The notes beneath the pieces were generated by a model. The model ran no database searches. It saw nothing but the letters and a program-made list of their open reading frames with translations, and had not been told where the DNA came from. Positions 53,310-61,670 of a stretch of DNA of 64,000 nt are shown here, piece after piece; within the stretch, counting starts at the first letter, position 1, and the number at the start of each line of letters is the position of its first letter. The DNA is from Pseudomonas nunensis (GTDB lineage: Bacteria; Pseudomonadota; Gammaproteobacteria; Pseudomonadales; Pseudomonadaceae): positions 6,202,501 through 6,266,500 of the forward strand of contig NZ_CP101125.1 in assembly GCF_024296925.1 (NCBI RefSeq), read 5' to 3'. Position numbers and translations under genes: made by a program.

Positions 53310-54287
53310 TCATGCAGGGGAAAGGGCTTCGGCTGCGTCCAGCAGTCGCTCAAGAATATGAAATCCTTCTTCGCTGTTGATCAGGTAGGTCGTCAGATCC
53401 TCAGCACTGAACGTGAAGATCTCATTAATTTTAAAGGTATTGAACAGTTTGGATGCCAGCAGTATGCCTGCCGCATTCAATAACCCCTGTTCGTCCTCAC
53501 TGGTCAGCTGCGGAAAAAATGTCGATACCGCCGCTGTACTCAATGGGCGTATCTCCAGAGAGATAGCGCAATATTCCCAATGCCAGATTCCTTTGGTGGG
53601 GCAAAAGATCGGGCCGTCATCATTGAGCATGTAATTCCAACGATCGCTTTCCCACATCCACTTAGGAGGCTTTAGCAGGTAGGGTGCAGCTTCCTCAGAA
53701 TAGACAGTGACTTCATGATTTTGAGGGTTGCCCCATAACGTTATTGGGTTCTTCCTGAGATAAGTATTGGCACGCTCTCGTAGTTTGAATGCGCCCAGCT
53801 TCTCATTGATACCGGATTGCACCACCGCCTGGCTGCAACCTTCCGCCAGATCCGCTACCGTCATTCCGATATCTATGTTCCGCTGCATTAACGGCTGAAG
53901 ATTTAGGTAAATGCGATTGATCAAGGGATCCGGTAGGTGATCAGTGCATCCAGACTCAAGGATTAGCGGTATAACCCTGACACCAGGCTGACCGATAATT
54001 TCGGCCAGCATCTGTAGCTCACGAGTCAGTCCGGAGCCTTCTTTTTTCGCCGATTGCAAATAGTCCTGATCACAAAGACACAAAACCGTCAGTGGTCGCT
54101 TGGCCAACTGTTTGGAAATGACAACGTCTGGTAGCTCGCCGTAATCTATGTTGTCTCGATCCCAGAAGACGTCATGGTTCCAATCCAAATAGGAAACTAT
54201 GTGTCGACGTACCCATTCCTTGTTCTCGAAGCTTTCGCCCCATGCGTATGAGATGAAGATAGAGCCACGGTTATCTGATTCCGTCAT
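53310..54287 (-). CDS. TIR-like domain protein, possible defence gene
   Basis: The 325-residue protein begins with a TIR/SEFIR-type domain: SIFISYAWGESFENKEWV, a DVFWDRDNIDYGE strand-loop and SGLTRELQMLAEI, whose Glu could be the NADase residue. Residues 160-325 form an unrecognised C-terminal domain (WGNPQNHEV, MWESDRWNYMLNDDG) that may sense a trigger. Bacterial TIR proteins often deplete NAD+ to abort phage infection. It is the outermost cargo gene of the Tn7-like element and points towards the ars operon. Function in defence is inference from domain and location. Confidence 0.65.
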   Translation of the reverse strand: MTESDNRGSIFISYAWGESFENKEWVRRHIVSYLDWNHDVFWDRDNIDYGELPDVVISKQLAKRPLTVLCLCDQDYLQSAKKEGSGLTRELQMLAEIIGQPGVRVIPLILESGCTDHLPDPLINRIYLNLQPLMQRNIDIGMTVADLAEGCSQAVVQSGINEKLGAFKLRERANTYLRKNPITLWGNPQNHEVTVYSEEAAPYLLKPPKWMWESDRWNYMLNDDGPIFCPTKGIWHWEYCAISLEIRPLSTAAVSTFFPQLTSEDEQGLLNAAGILLASKLFNTFKINEIFTFSAEDLTTYLINSEEGFHILERLLDAAEALSPA

Positions 54288-54417
54288 ATCTGCTCGCTTT
54301 CAGTCGCGGTCATGAGCATTCGTTTGCCCTCTTAGTAATGCTTACAGCTAAAGCATCATAACCGGCAGGCCTTCAAATTTAGGGCCCCTTTGAGACTTTC
54401 GGATCCTGGTTATCGCC

Positions 54418-54438
54418 TGTGACAACCTTTATTTATTG
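54418..54438 (+). repeat. Right-end repeat 1 of the Tn7-like element
   Basis: TGTGACAACCTTTATTTATT (+G), the first of three direct copies. It matches the inverted copy at the left end at 18 of 21 positions. Confidence 0.7.
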
Positions 54439-54471
54439 CAGTAGGCTCCATTTGTTGTGGATATCGATTTT

Positions 54472-54492
54472 TGTGACAGCCTTTATTTTTCG
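54472..54492 (+). repeat. Right-end repeat 2 of the Tn7-like element
   Basis: TGTGACAGCCTTTATTTTTC (+G), 54 bp from the first copy. Confidence 0.7.
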
Positions 54493-54539
54493 ATGCGCTT
54501 CTTCGAACATCCTTGGAGGCCGCGAAATCGGTGAGGATC

Positions 54540-54566
54540 TGTGACAATCTTTATTTCTTGTTCACA
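54540..54566 (+). repeat. Right-end repeat 3 and terminus of the Tn7-like element
   Basis: TGTGACAATCTTTATTTCTT (+G) followed by TTCACA, ending in the ACA expected of a Tn7-like terminus. 68 bp from copy 2. Confidence 0.7.
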
Positions 54567-54571
54567 GAAAC

Positions 54572-54606
54572 AAAAAGACCGCAGCCCCGGCTGCGGTCTT
54601 TTTTTT
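54572..54606. terminator. Bidirectional terminator after the ynbB-type gene
   Basis: AAGACCGCAGCC / GGCTGCGGTCTT arms of 12 bp with flanking A- and T-runs. It probably once served glmS as well, before the element was inserted between them. Confidence 0.88.
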
Positions 54607-54625
54607 GTCCGGGAATTGAGTTATT

Positions 54626-55558
54626 TCAAGTCCACCAATACCGCACCAAATGAAAGAAAATCGGCGCCGCAAAGCACACTGAATCCAGCCGATCCAGCAT
54701 GCCGCCATGCCCTTCGATCATGTGCCCCCAATCCTTCACGCCGCGATCACGCTTGATCGCCGACATCACGATGCCGCCGGCAAACCCCAGCAGGTTGATC
54801 AGCAGCGCGATCAAGAACGACTGCCACGGGTTGAACGGCGTGGTCCACCACAAGGCTGCGCCGATCAGCGAGGACAGCAGCACGCCGCCGACGAAGCCTT
54901 CGACGGTTTTTGATGGCGACAGGTTGGGGGCGATTTTGTGTTTGCCGAACAGCTTGCCGCACACGTACTGCAACACGTCCGACAGCTGGACCACGATCAC
55001 CAGGTAGGCGATCAGCAATAGGTTGCGACCTTCATAGCCGCCGATGTCGAGGGTTAGCAGGGCGGGTACGAACGACACGCAGAACACTGCGATCATCAAG
55101 CCCCACTGGACTTTCGAGGCGCGTTCGAGGAAGTGCGTGCTGTCGCCACCGAGGGAGGCAAGGATCGGCAGCAGCAAGAACACGTACACCGGGATAAAAA
55201 TCGAAAACAGCCCGTACCAGTCGAAATAGATCAGCAGGTATTGCAGCGGTAGCGCCAGGTAAAACGCCGCCACCAACGCGGGATAGTCGCTGCGCCGGGT
55301 CGGCGTGAGGGTGAGGAATTCGCGCAGGGCGTAAAACGACACTGCGTAAAACAGCAGGATCACCGCGCCGGTGCCCAGCCAGAAGGCAATGCCGATCACC
55401 AGCACCATCACCCACCAGGCGTTGATCCGGGCGTTGAGGTTGTCGACCACCGCATTCGGCGTGCCACGGGTGCGCAGTTTGAGAATCAGGCCAATCAGCG
55501 AGGCCAGCACCAGAATCATGCCGATCCCGCCGAACAGCATCAGGGTTTGTCGATCCAT
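54626..55558 (-). CDS. ynbB: Phosphatidate cytidylyltransferase, YnbB-like
   Basis: The 310-residue membrane protein has about eight hydrophobic segments and the CDP-diglyceride synthase signature near its end: LSPSKTVEGFVGG, then SAIKRDRGVKDWGHMIEGHGGMLDRLDS. It would activate phosphatidate with CTP. It is a second CdsA-type gene in an operon with a CDP-alcohol phosphatidyltransferase, matching E. coli ynbABCD. Last gene of the leftward operon. Confidence 0.9.
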   Translation of the reverse strand: MDRQTLMLFGGIGMILVLASLIGLILKLRTRGTPNAVVDNLNARINAWWVMVLVIGIAFWLGTGAVILLFYAVSFYALREFLTLTPTRRSDYPALVAAFYLALPLQYLLIYFDWYGLFSIFIPVYVFLLLPILASLGGDSTHFLERASKVQWGLMIAVFCVSFVPALLTLDIGGYEGRNLLLIAYLVIVVQLSDVLQYVCGKLFGKHKIAPNLSPSKTVEGFVGGVLLSSLIGAALWWTTPFNPWQSFLIALLINLLGFAGGIVMSAIKRDRGVKDWGHMIEGHGGMLDRLDSVCFAAPIFFHLVRYWWT

Positions 55559-55559
55559 G

Positions 55560-56180
55560 TCAGGAATGCTCCGGGGCGAGGGCCAGCAGGGCGTCGCGGC
55601 TGCGGGTCAGGAAGTGCTCTTTGCTCTCGTCTTCTTCCAATTGCAGCGGAGCACCGAAACTGGTGGTGCACAGCAGCGGCAATGGCAGCACCCGGCCTTT
55701 GGGCATGACTCGATTGAGGTTGGCGATCCACACCGGAATCACCTGGGCCTGTGGGTAACTTTTTGCCAAGTGGTACAGGCCGCTTTTGAATGGCAGCAAG
55801 CCGTCCTCCAGATTGCGCGTGCCTTCGGGAAAAATGATCAGCGAATCGCCGTTTTCCAGGGCATCGAGCATCGGCTGCAACGGGTTATCCACAGGGTCCT
55901 TGCGTTCGCGGTCGATCAACACGCCGTTAAACACCCGGCTGATGATGTAGCGGCGCACAGCGCTTTTATTCCAGTAATCGCTGCCGGCCACCGGTCGCGT
56001 CAGTTTGCGCAGGGCTGGAGGGAGCGAAGCCCACAGCAGCACGAAATCGCCGTGGCTGCTGTGGTTGGCGAAGTAGATCCGTTGCACCGGCTCCGGCGCG
56101 CAGCCCATCCACAGGCTGCGGGCGCCGGTGACGGTGCGGGCCATGGAGGTGATGAGGGTGGCGACCACAGGTTCGAACAT
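55560..56180 (-). CDS. PlsC-type 1-acylglycerol-3-phosphate acyltransferase
   Basis: The 206-residue protein has the acyltransferase HX4D motif in NHSSHGDFVLLW (near residue 37), LIDRERKDPVD, and FPEGTRN. It would produce phosphatidate, the substrate of the adjacent cytidylyltransferase. ATG 56180 is chosen because AAGGAA precedes it; the upstream in-frame ATG at 56213 overlaps the previous gene. Confidence 0.88.
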   Translation of the reverse strand: MFEPVVATLITSMARTVTGARSLWMGCAPEPVQRIYFANHSSHGDFVLLWASLPPALRKLTRPVAGSDYWNKSAVRRYIISRVFNGVLIDRERKDPVDNPLQPMLDALENGDSLIIFPEGTRNLEDGLLPFKSGLYHLAKSYPQAQVIPVWIANLNRVMPKGRVLPLPLLCTTSFGAPLQLEEDESKEHFLTRSRDALLALAPEHS

Positions 56181-56191
56181 GAATGATTTCC

Positions 56192-56647
56192 TTATCCGGC
56201 GAAGGACAGCCAAGGGCTGGCGAGGATGACCGCCAATGCGGGCAGCACTTGCGCGAGCAGTAGGACCGCTTGGTTACGCAGCAGTTTCAAAGCCCCGCGC
56301 TGACGTTCGGACCAAGGCCGGCCGGCGCGGCTGGCCGGTTGCAGACTGAGGTTTTGCAGGGCCTGCTCGAGGGCTTGAGTGCGGTCCTGCGGTGCGTCAG
56401 CGTCGCGGGCGATCAGAGCAAACAGGTCAGCATCGAAGGCGACCCGAAACGCCCAGTATTTTTGCAACAGACCCACGACGATCAGCCAGGCACTGAGGCT
56501 CACGCCCAGCGTCACCGGGGTGATCAGCAGCAGTTGCAGCAACCCGAACAACACCCCCAGCACGGTCAGCCATGTGGATAACTGATCGAGGGTGCGGCCC
56601 CGGCGCAGCAGGCTGGCGACCACCTGCAATTCCATATCAACCGGCAT
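56192..56647 (-). CDS. Small membrane protein of the ynb-like operon
   Basis: The 151-residue protein has two hydrophobic segments in residues 27-62, a charged middle (DADAPQDRTQALEQAL) and a third hydrophobic segment at the C-terminus. I do not recognise the family. Its start overlaps the upstream phosphatase gene by 11 bases, so it is part of the operon. Confidence 0.75.
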   Translation of the reverse strand: MPVDMELQVVASLLRRGRTLDQLSTWLTVLGVLFGLLQLLLITPVTLGVSLSAWLIVVGLLQKYWAFRVAFDADLFALIARDADAPQDRTQALEQALQNLSLQPASRAGRPWSERQRGALKLLRNQAVLLLAQVLPALAVILASPWLSFAG

Positions 56648-57947
56648 AGGCGTTCTCCAATGCTTGGCGATGGGCCGGGTGCAACACCACGTGCGGACGT
56701 GCGGCGCGGATCATCGCGACGGCGGCATCGACGTTGGTCGCTCGACCGCTGTGCAACAACCACGCGGCGACCGCCGTGGCGCTGCGCGAATAACCCAACG
56801 CGCAGCAGACTAGCAGCGGGCCTTGCTGGCGCAGTTGCTCAATGGCTTGGGCGGCGGCGAGGCATTGCTCGGCATTCGGTGCCGTCAGGTCGAGGACCGG
56901 GATGCTTTGATAAGCGCGGCCTCGGGGATTGAGCGGCAGCTCGGCGCAGAGATCGACCACGGCTTTGAACGGCGCCAACTGATCAGCGTCGGGAAGCCTG
57001 CCGAGCCAAACGTTATCCACAACCTCATTGGGTTGTGGATGTTTGCGGGTCCACAGCCGTGAATTGATCCACGCCGCCGCGACATAAGGTGCGAACAACC
57101 AACGGGAGGCCGGGCTCAGGCGACCGTCGGCGCGTTTCTGAAAGCCGGCAGCGTCGAACAGTGCGTAATTCAGCGCCACCAACAGCAACGCGACGGCGGG
57201 CCAGATCAGCCACAACCATCCACCGCCGAGGCCAAAGGCTGGAATCGCGAATATCGCGGCACCCACCCCATAACGCAGGGCCAATCGCCAGCGCTTCGAA
57301 TCCTTGGCCAGCCGCAGGCTGCTCAAGGGACTTGGCCGATCCAGCGGCCAAAACCACACGCACAGCCAGCCGGCGAGGGCGCCTGTGGGTAAGTCGATAA
57401 AGTGATGTTGATAAGTGGTCAGCACCGAAATCCCGATCAGCGCGAACCAGCCGTGCACCAGCCAGCGCCACACGCCTTGCGAGTGTCGTTGGTACATGAC
57501 CCACAGAATCACCAGCAGCGCGATGTGCAGCGACGGCGCCTGATTGAACGGTTTGTCGAACCCCGCCAGCACTGCGAACAGCCAGCCGAATACGCCATCC
57601 AGTTCCGGCCGTTCGAAGGTGAAGCGCAGCGGCCACAGCAGGAAGCAACTGACCGAAATCACCTGAGCGCTGAGCAGGCGCAAGGCGTGGCGCTTGAGTT
57701 CGTGGCGGCTGTCGGGCAGCAGTAATGAAAAACCGTACAGCAGATCAATCGTCCAGTAGGGCACGATGGTCCACGCCCAAAAAGGCATGGCGCTTTCCCA
57801 GTCGAAAACGAAAGTGCCGACGTCGCTGCGCTGGTTCGTCACCCAGGTGGCAAAGCCGTAGCTGGCGAAAAACAGCGGCGCCAGCAACAACAGCCAAAGT
57901 ATGGCTGGTTTGAGCAAACCCGGTTCTCGGGGGGCCGCCGCCATCAT
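56637..57947 (-). CDS. ynbD: PAP2-type phosphatase with C-terminal dual-specificity phosphatase, YnbD-like
   Basis: The 436-residue protein has several membrane segments with PSLHIALLVILW and YQHHFIDLPTGALAGW (PAP2 region, residues 130-220). A soluble dual-specificity phosphatase domain follows with VDLCAELP and CCALGYSRSATAVAAWLL (CX5R). This two-domain build is that of YnbD. The frame is open from 57986, but ATG 57947 overlapping the upstream stop gives the natural hydrophobic N-terminus. It may dephosphorylate lipid products such as phosphatidylglycerophosphate analogues. Confidence 0.85.
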   Translation of the reverse strand: MMAAAPREPGLLKPAILWLLLLAPLFFASYGFATWVTNQRSDVGTFVFDWESAMPFWAWTIVPYWTIDLLYGFSLLLPDSRHELKRHALRLLSAQVISVSCFLLWPLRFTFERPELDGVFGWLFAVLAGFDKPFNQAPSLHIALLVILWVMYQRHSQGVWRWLVHGWFALIGISVLTTYQHHFIDLPTGALAGWLCVWFWPLDRPSPLSSLRLAKDSKRWRLALRYGVGAAIFAIPAFGLGGGWLWLIWPAVALLLVALNYALFDAAGFQKRADGRLSPASRWLFAPYVAAAWINSRLWTRKHPQPNEVVDNVWLGRLPDADQLAPFKAVVDLCAELPLNPRGRAYQSIPVLDLTAPNAEQCLAAAQAIEQLRQQGPLLVCCALGYSRSATAVAAWLLHSGRATNVDAAVAMIRAARPHVVLHPAHRQALENAYAG

Positions 57948-59701
57948 TGCACCCGTTGCGCGAGAGACACGGTAAAGATCCCCCATTCATCCACACGCTG
58001 GGTGATTTTGCGGAAACCCGCGGCTTCCACCAGTTGATCCATTTCCGCCTGGCTGCGCCGACGCATGACCCACGCCTGTCCCTGACGGTGACTGGTGAGG
58101 GCGCGGGCGATCAATTCCAGCTGCGGGTGCCACGGTTGACCGGTGTAAACCAGATAACCGCCAGGCTCCACGGCTTCGGCCAGACCGGCCAGGGAGCCGC
58201 CGACCATCGTGTTGTCGGCAAACAGTTCATACAACCCCGAAACCACCGCCAGTGTTGGCTTGGGTTCCAGCGCAGCCAAATCGGCGCGGTCGAACGCATC
58301 GCCTTTGACGAATTGCGCAATGTCGGCCAAGCCTTTATCGCGGATCAGCGCACCGCCGTCCCGCACGTTGATGTCGCTGTAATCGCGCAGCAGGATCGAT
58401 TCCGGCGACGGACTGACGCCTTGCAAGGCTTCAAGAATGTAGCGGCCATGGCCGGCGGCGATATCGACGATACGCACCGGGCGGCCTTCGTCGCGCAGTT
58501 TGCCCATGGTCAGGCGCAGCAGTTCTTCGACGTTGAGTTTGCGCTGGCGAATGCCGCGCCAGCCGATGGAGTTCAGGTAGTTCTGATCAATCATCCGCCC
58601 GAGCCCGCCCTTGCCGGTGGGCTGGTTGCGGTACACGTAATCGAGGGTGCTGCCGGAGTCGAAACCGGTGTCGAAGCCCAATTTCACGCCATCGGACAAT
58701 TTGCTGCCCAGACGCATGCTGGCACGGGTCATGCGCCAGTACAGATCACGCAACGAGTTGTGCGGCAGCGGGGCGGCGAGGGATTCGGATTCGGCGCAGG
58801 TCAGGCCGATTTTGTCGGCGTCGAGCAAGGACGCGCGGTCCAGCGGGTAGTCGAAGTTTTGCAGGATAAAACGCTTGGCGCTGGCCACCGCCACGGCGCG
58901 ATTACGCTCACCGAGGGTGTCGTGGAAGAAGCCCGGAAGGATGTGTTTTTCCTTTTTCAGGCTGCCCAGGCGTTCGAAAAACTGTTCCTGGGGTTTGCGG
59001 TGGACCACAAAGTCCGAGCCGGAAATCAGCAACTGGGTCGGCACCTGAATCGCCTGGGCATCAGCCACCACGCGGTCGGCGGCTTCGTACAAGCCGAGCA
59101 GTACATTGACCGAAATCGCCTTGGTGATCAGCGGATCGCTGTCGTAGGACGACACGCGTTCCGGGTCGTGGCTGAGAAACTTCGCCTTGACGTAGCTGTT
59201 GACGAAAAAGTTGCCGCGAAACTTGCGCATCAGCGCCAGGCCCGGGCGAGCGAACGGCACGTAGAGCTTGACCTTGAACGCTGGCGAGGCGAGCACCAGT
59301 GCACGGATGCGCGGCGCGTAGTCGTGGACCCAGGTTGAGACGATCACCGCGCCGACGCTCTGGGCGATCACCGCCATGTTTTCTTCGTCGATCTCGTAAG
59401 TCGCGCTCAGGTGATCGCAAAAGGTCTGCACGTCACGCACGCTGGTGGCGAAACTCGGGCTGTCGCCGCGCGCGCCGGGCGATTGGCCATGGCCACGGGC
59501 GTCCCAGGCAAAGAAGTCGAAGCCGGGCAGGTCCAGTTCATCCACCAGGTGGGCGATGCGCCCGGAATGTTCATGGCCGCGATGAAACAGCAGCACTGCC
59601 TTGCGCGGTTCGCCCGGCGTGGCGGCGGTGGCCGGCCAGTGACGATAGAACAGCTCGACGCCGTCGTGGGTGGTGAAGGTCTGCTGCTGGGTTTCGCGCA
59701 T
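57944..59701 (-). CDS. ynbC: Bifunctional alpha/beta hydrolase / SAM methyltransferase, YnbC-like
   Basis: The 585-residue protein has an N-terminal serine hydrolase (DARGHGQSPG near residue 70, nucleophile elbow AQSVGAV near 115). A C-terminal methyltransferase follows with VDIAAGHGRYILEAL and GYLVYTGQPWHPQLE. The fusion is diagnostic of YnbC. ATG 59701 is preferred over 59713 because GGAG lies 6 bases upstream. Its lipid substrate is unknown. Confidence 0.88.
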   Translation of the reverse strand: MRETQQQTFTTHDGVELFYRHWPATAATPGEPRKAVLLFHRGHEHSGRIAHLVDELDLPGFDFFAWDARGHGQSPGARGDSPSFATSVRDVQTFCDHLSATYEIDEENMAVIAQSVGAVIVSTWVHDYAPRIRALVLASPAFKVKLYVPFARPGLALMRKFRGNFFVNSYVKAKFLSHDPERVSSYDSDPLITKAISVNVLLGLYEAADRVVADAQAIQVPTQLLISGSDFVVHRKPQEQFFERLGSLKKEKHILPGFFHDTLGERNRAVAVASAKRFILQNFDYPLDRASLLDADKIGLTCAESESLAAPLPHNSLRDLYWRMTRASMRLGSKLSDGVKLGFDTGFDSGSTLDYVYRNQPTGKGGLGRMIDQNYLNSIGWRGIRQRKLNVEELLRLTMGKLRDEGRPVRIVDIAAGHGRYILEALQGVSPSPESILLRDYSDINVRDGGALIRDKGLADIAQFVKGDAFDRADLAALEPKPTLAVVSGLYELFADNTMVGGSLAGLAEAVEPGGYLVYTGQPWHPQLELIARALTSHRQGQAWVMRRRSQAEMDQLVEAAGFRKITQRVDEWGIFTVSLAQRVQ

Positions 59702-59744
59702 TGCATGCTCCATATGCTAGAGGGTCCATCTGCTGGGGACGGCG

Positions 59745-60368
59745 TTACGCCGAGGGAACGTTTTCCTGCACTTCTTTAAGGCCCTGACGGACCCGGTTGA
59801 CCAAGGTGTAAGCCAGCAGGACGGCGACCACCCCAAACACAACGTTAATCCACAACGCGCTGATCCAGCCAATAGCGATGCCGGTGGCCAGGACGCCCAG
59901 GACAAATGCCCGATCACTTTTGCCCATCGGGCCGTCATAGCGCCGCGATGCGCCGACCATTGGCCCGAGCACGCCACTGTACTCGCTGAACAATGCCAGC
60001 AGCGTGACCGACAGCACAATCAATACGCTCACGTCGGCAATCAGCGCAAACGGCAGGATCAGCGCGCAGTCGGCGACGATATCGCACAGCTCATTCAGGT
60101 AAGCGCCGAGACGCGACTGTTGGCCGAATTCCCGGGCCAGCATGCCGTCGATGGCATTCAGCGCCATGCGCAGGATCATCCACACTGGAATCAGCACGAA
60201 CACCCACAGGTGCTGGGCGAAACAGGCAATCGCGACGCCCACCACCACCGAAATCACCCCGGCCAGCACGGTGATTTGATTGGCGGTGGTGCCGTTATCG
60301 AACAAGCGTTGCACCAGCGGTCGCAACAGATTCTGGAACGCCGGTTTGAGTTGGTAAATGGAGGGCAT
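59745..60368 (-). CDS. ynbA: CDP-alcohol phosphatidyltransferase, YnbA-like
   Basis: The 207-residue membrane protein has the CDP-alcohol phosphotransferase motif in variant form, NAIDGMLAR-X8-GAYLNELCD. Asn replaces the first and third of the four usual Asp residues, a variant I recall also in E. coli YnbA. It probably joins a CDP-diacylglycerol unit to an alcohol. First gene of the leftward operon ynbA-ynbC-ynbD-small membrane protein-plsC-ynbB. The 147 bases upstream hold its promoter and that of the divergent LysR gene. Confidence 0.88.
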   Translation of the reverse strand: MPSIYQLKPAFQNLLRPLVQRLFDNGTTANQITVLAGVISVVVGVAIACFAQHLWVFVLIPVWMILRMALNAIDGMLAREFGQQSRLGAYLNELCDIVADCALILPFALIADVSVLIVLSVTLLALFSEYSGVLGPMVGASRRYDGPMGKSDRAFVLGVLATGIAIGWISALWINVVFGVVAVLLAYTLVNRVRQGLKEVQENVPSA

Positions 60369-60515
60369 CGGGGGATGGTCTCGGCAATTGAAAGCGTGAA
60401 CGTTCAGGGTTATACGTCACAATAATCAGAATGCCACTAAAACCCGTCTTTCAGCGAATCCAGGGCCTGTCGGAAATCCTCGGTCCCGCGTTTTTCAGTG
60501 CTCAGGAGTCAACCG

Positions 60516-61415
60516 ATGGACCGATTCCAGGAAATGCAGGTATTCGCCGCCGTCGCCCAGGCGCAAGGCTTTTCGGCGGCGGCGCGGCGTTTGGGGATGT
60601 CGGCGGCCAGCGTCACCCGCGCGGTGGCTGCGTTGGAGAAACGCATCGGCACGCTGCTGCTGACACGTACCACTCGCAGCGTGCATTTGAGCGAAGCGGG
60701 CCAGCGTTACCTGGAGGATTGTCGGAGAATTCTCGCCGAGGTGCAGGAAGCCGAGGATTCGGCGGCGGGCAGTCATACCCAGCCTCGTGGGCAACTGACG
60801 GTCACCGCGCCGGTGTTGTTCGGCGAGATGTTCGTGACGCCGCTGATGGTGGGTTATCTCGATCAATTTCCTGAAGTCACCATCAACGGCGTGTTGGTCG
60901 ATCGTGTGGTGAGCATGGTCGAGGAGGGCATTGATGTGGCGGTGCGCATTGGTGAACTGCCGGACAGTAATCAGCACGCGATTCGGGTCGGCGAGGTGCG
61001 GCGGGTGATTTGTGCGTCGCCGGCCTACCTGAACGCCCATGGCCGGCCTCGGCATCCAGAAGAATTGTCCGGGGCGCCGGTGGTTGCCACCTCGTCCATC
61101 GGGCAACTGCGGAGCTGGCCGTTCCTCGATAAAGGCCAGCCGCTCAGCGTTCGCCCGGAACCACGGCTGGTGGTCACGGCCAATCAGGCGGCCATTACGG
61201 CGTCGAGCCTCGGCCTGGGGTTTACCCGCGTCCTGTCCTATCAAGTGTCGAGCAAAGTCGCGGCCGGTGAGCTGGAAATCGTGCTGGCGGACTTTGAGCT
61301 GCCGCCGCTGCCAATCCACGTGGTGTATCAGGGCGGACGCAAGGCCCCGGCGCGGATTCGTAGTTTTGTCGACTTTATGGTCAAGGCGCTGCGCGAACAT
61401 CCGGCTTTGGGCTGA
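60516..61415 (+). CDS. LysR-family transcriptional regulator
   Basis: The 299-residue regulator has an N-terminal HTH (AVAQAQGFSAAARRLGMSAASVTRAVAALEKRIG) and a periplasmic-binding-fold effector domain. ATG 60516 has AGGAG 8 bases upstream; an earlier ATG at 60498 lacks this. It diverges from the ynb-like operon and precedes a GST gene, either of which could be its target. Confidence 0.93.
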   Translation: MDRFQEMQVFAAVAQAQGFSAAARRLGMSAASVTRAVAALEKRIGTLLLTRTTRSVHLSEAGQRYLEDCRRILAEVQEAEDSAAGSHTQPRGQLTVTAPVLFGEMFVTPLMVGYLDQFPEVTINGVLVDRVVSMVEEGIDVAVRIGELPDSNQHAIRVGEVRRVICASPAYLNAHGRPRHPEELSGAPVVATSSIGQLRSWPFLDKGQPLSVRPEPRLVVTANQAAITASSLGLGFTRVLSYQVSSKVAAGELEIVLADFELPPLPIHVVYQGGRKAPARIRSFVDFMVKALREHPALG

Positions 61416-61423
61416 TGGCACAA

Positions 61424-61523
61424 ACCCCTGTGGGAGCGGGCTTGCTCGCGAAAGCGGTGGATCAGCCAACATCCCTGTTGAATGAAAAATAGCATTCGCG
61501 AGCAAGCTCGCTCCCACAGGGGT
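61424..61523. repeat. REPIN (CCTGTGGGAGCGGGCTTGCTCGCG class)
   Basis: A 29-base REP at 61424-61452 recurs as near-perfect inverted copy at 61495-61523, with 42 bases between. This is the most common REP class of the P. fluorescens group. Confidence 0.92.
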
Positions 61524-61670
61524 CGTCACATAAGTCTGAAGCTTTATTGCACTGGCTGAAATAATGGATTGCGAATGCTGGTTATTCTGTTGTTTTAGCG
61601 ACAGGTAGATGATGGCTGCCATCGGTGCTGATCAATCTTTGAACGGCGCCACCACCCAGCGGAGTCGATC

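Larger units (their letters stand above)
41086..54566. mobile_element. Tn7-like element without transposase genes, inserted at attTn7
   Basis: The left terminus (41086-41112, beginning TGTCTGCAATAAATAAAG) and the reverse complement of the right terminus (54540-54566, beginning TGTGAACAAGAAATAAAG) match at 20 of 27 positions and both begin TGT. The left end lies 25 bases after the glmS stop, the Tn7 insertion point. The right end has three spaced direct copies of a 21-nt motif, like TnsB sites in Tn7L. The adjoining 5-mers (CTTAT at 41081-41085, GAAAC at 54567-54571) do not match, so the boundary is old or rearranged. The 13.5 kb inside carries arsenic genes and a TIR-like gene but nothing resembling tnsA-E. 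The cargo looks less GC-rich than its surroundings. Confidence 0.75.

Noticed and set aside
54418..54566. Right-end direct repeats as a CRISPR remnant
   Set aside because: Only three degenerate copies with unequal spacing, no cas genes, and an inverted copy at the far end; transposon end sites explain them.
57947..59338. 463-codon rightward frame opposite the YnbC-like gene
   Set aside because: High-GC antisense shadow; the minus-strand gene has two clear catalytic domains.
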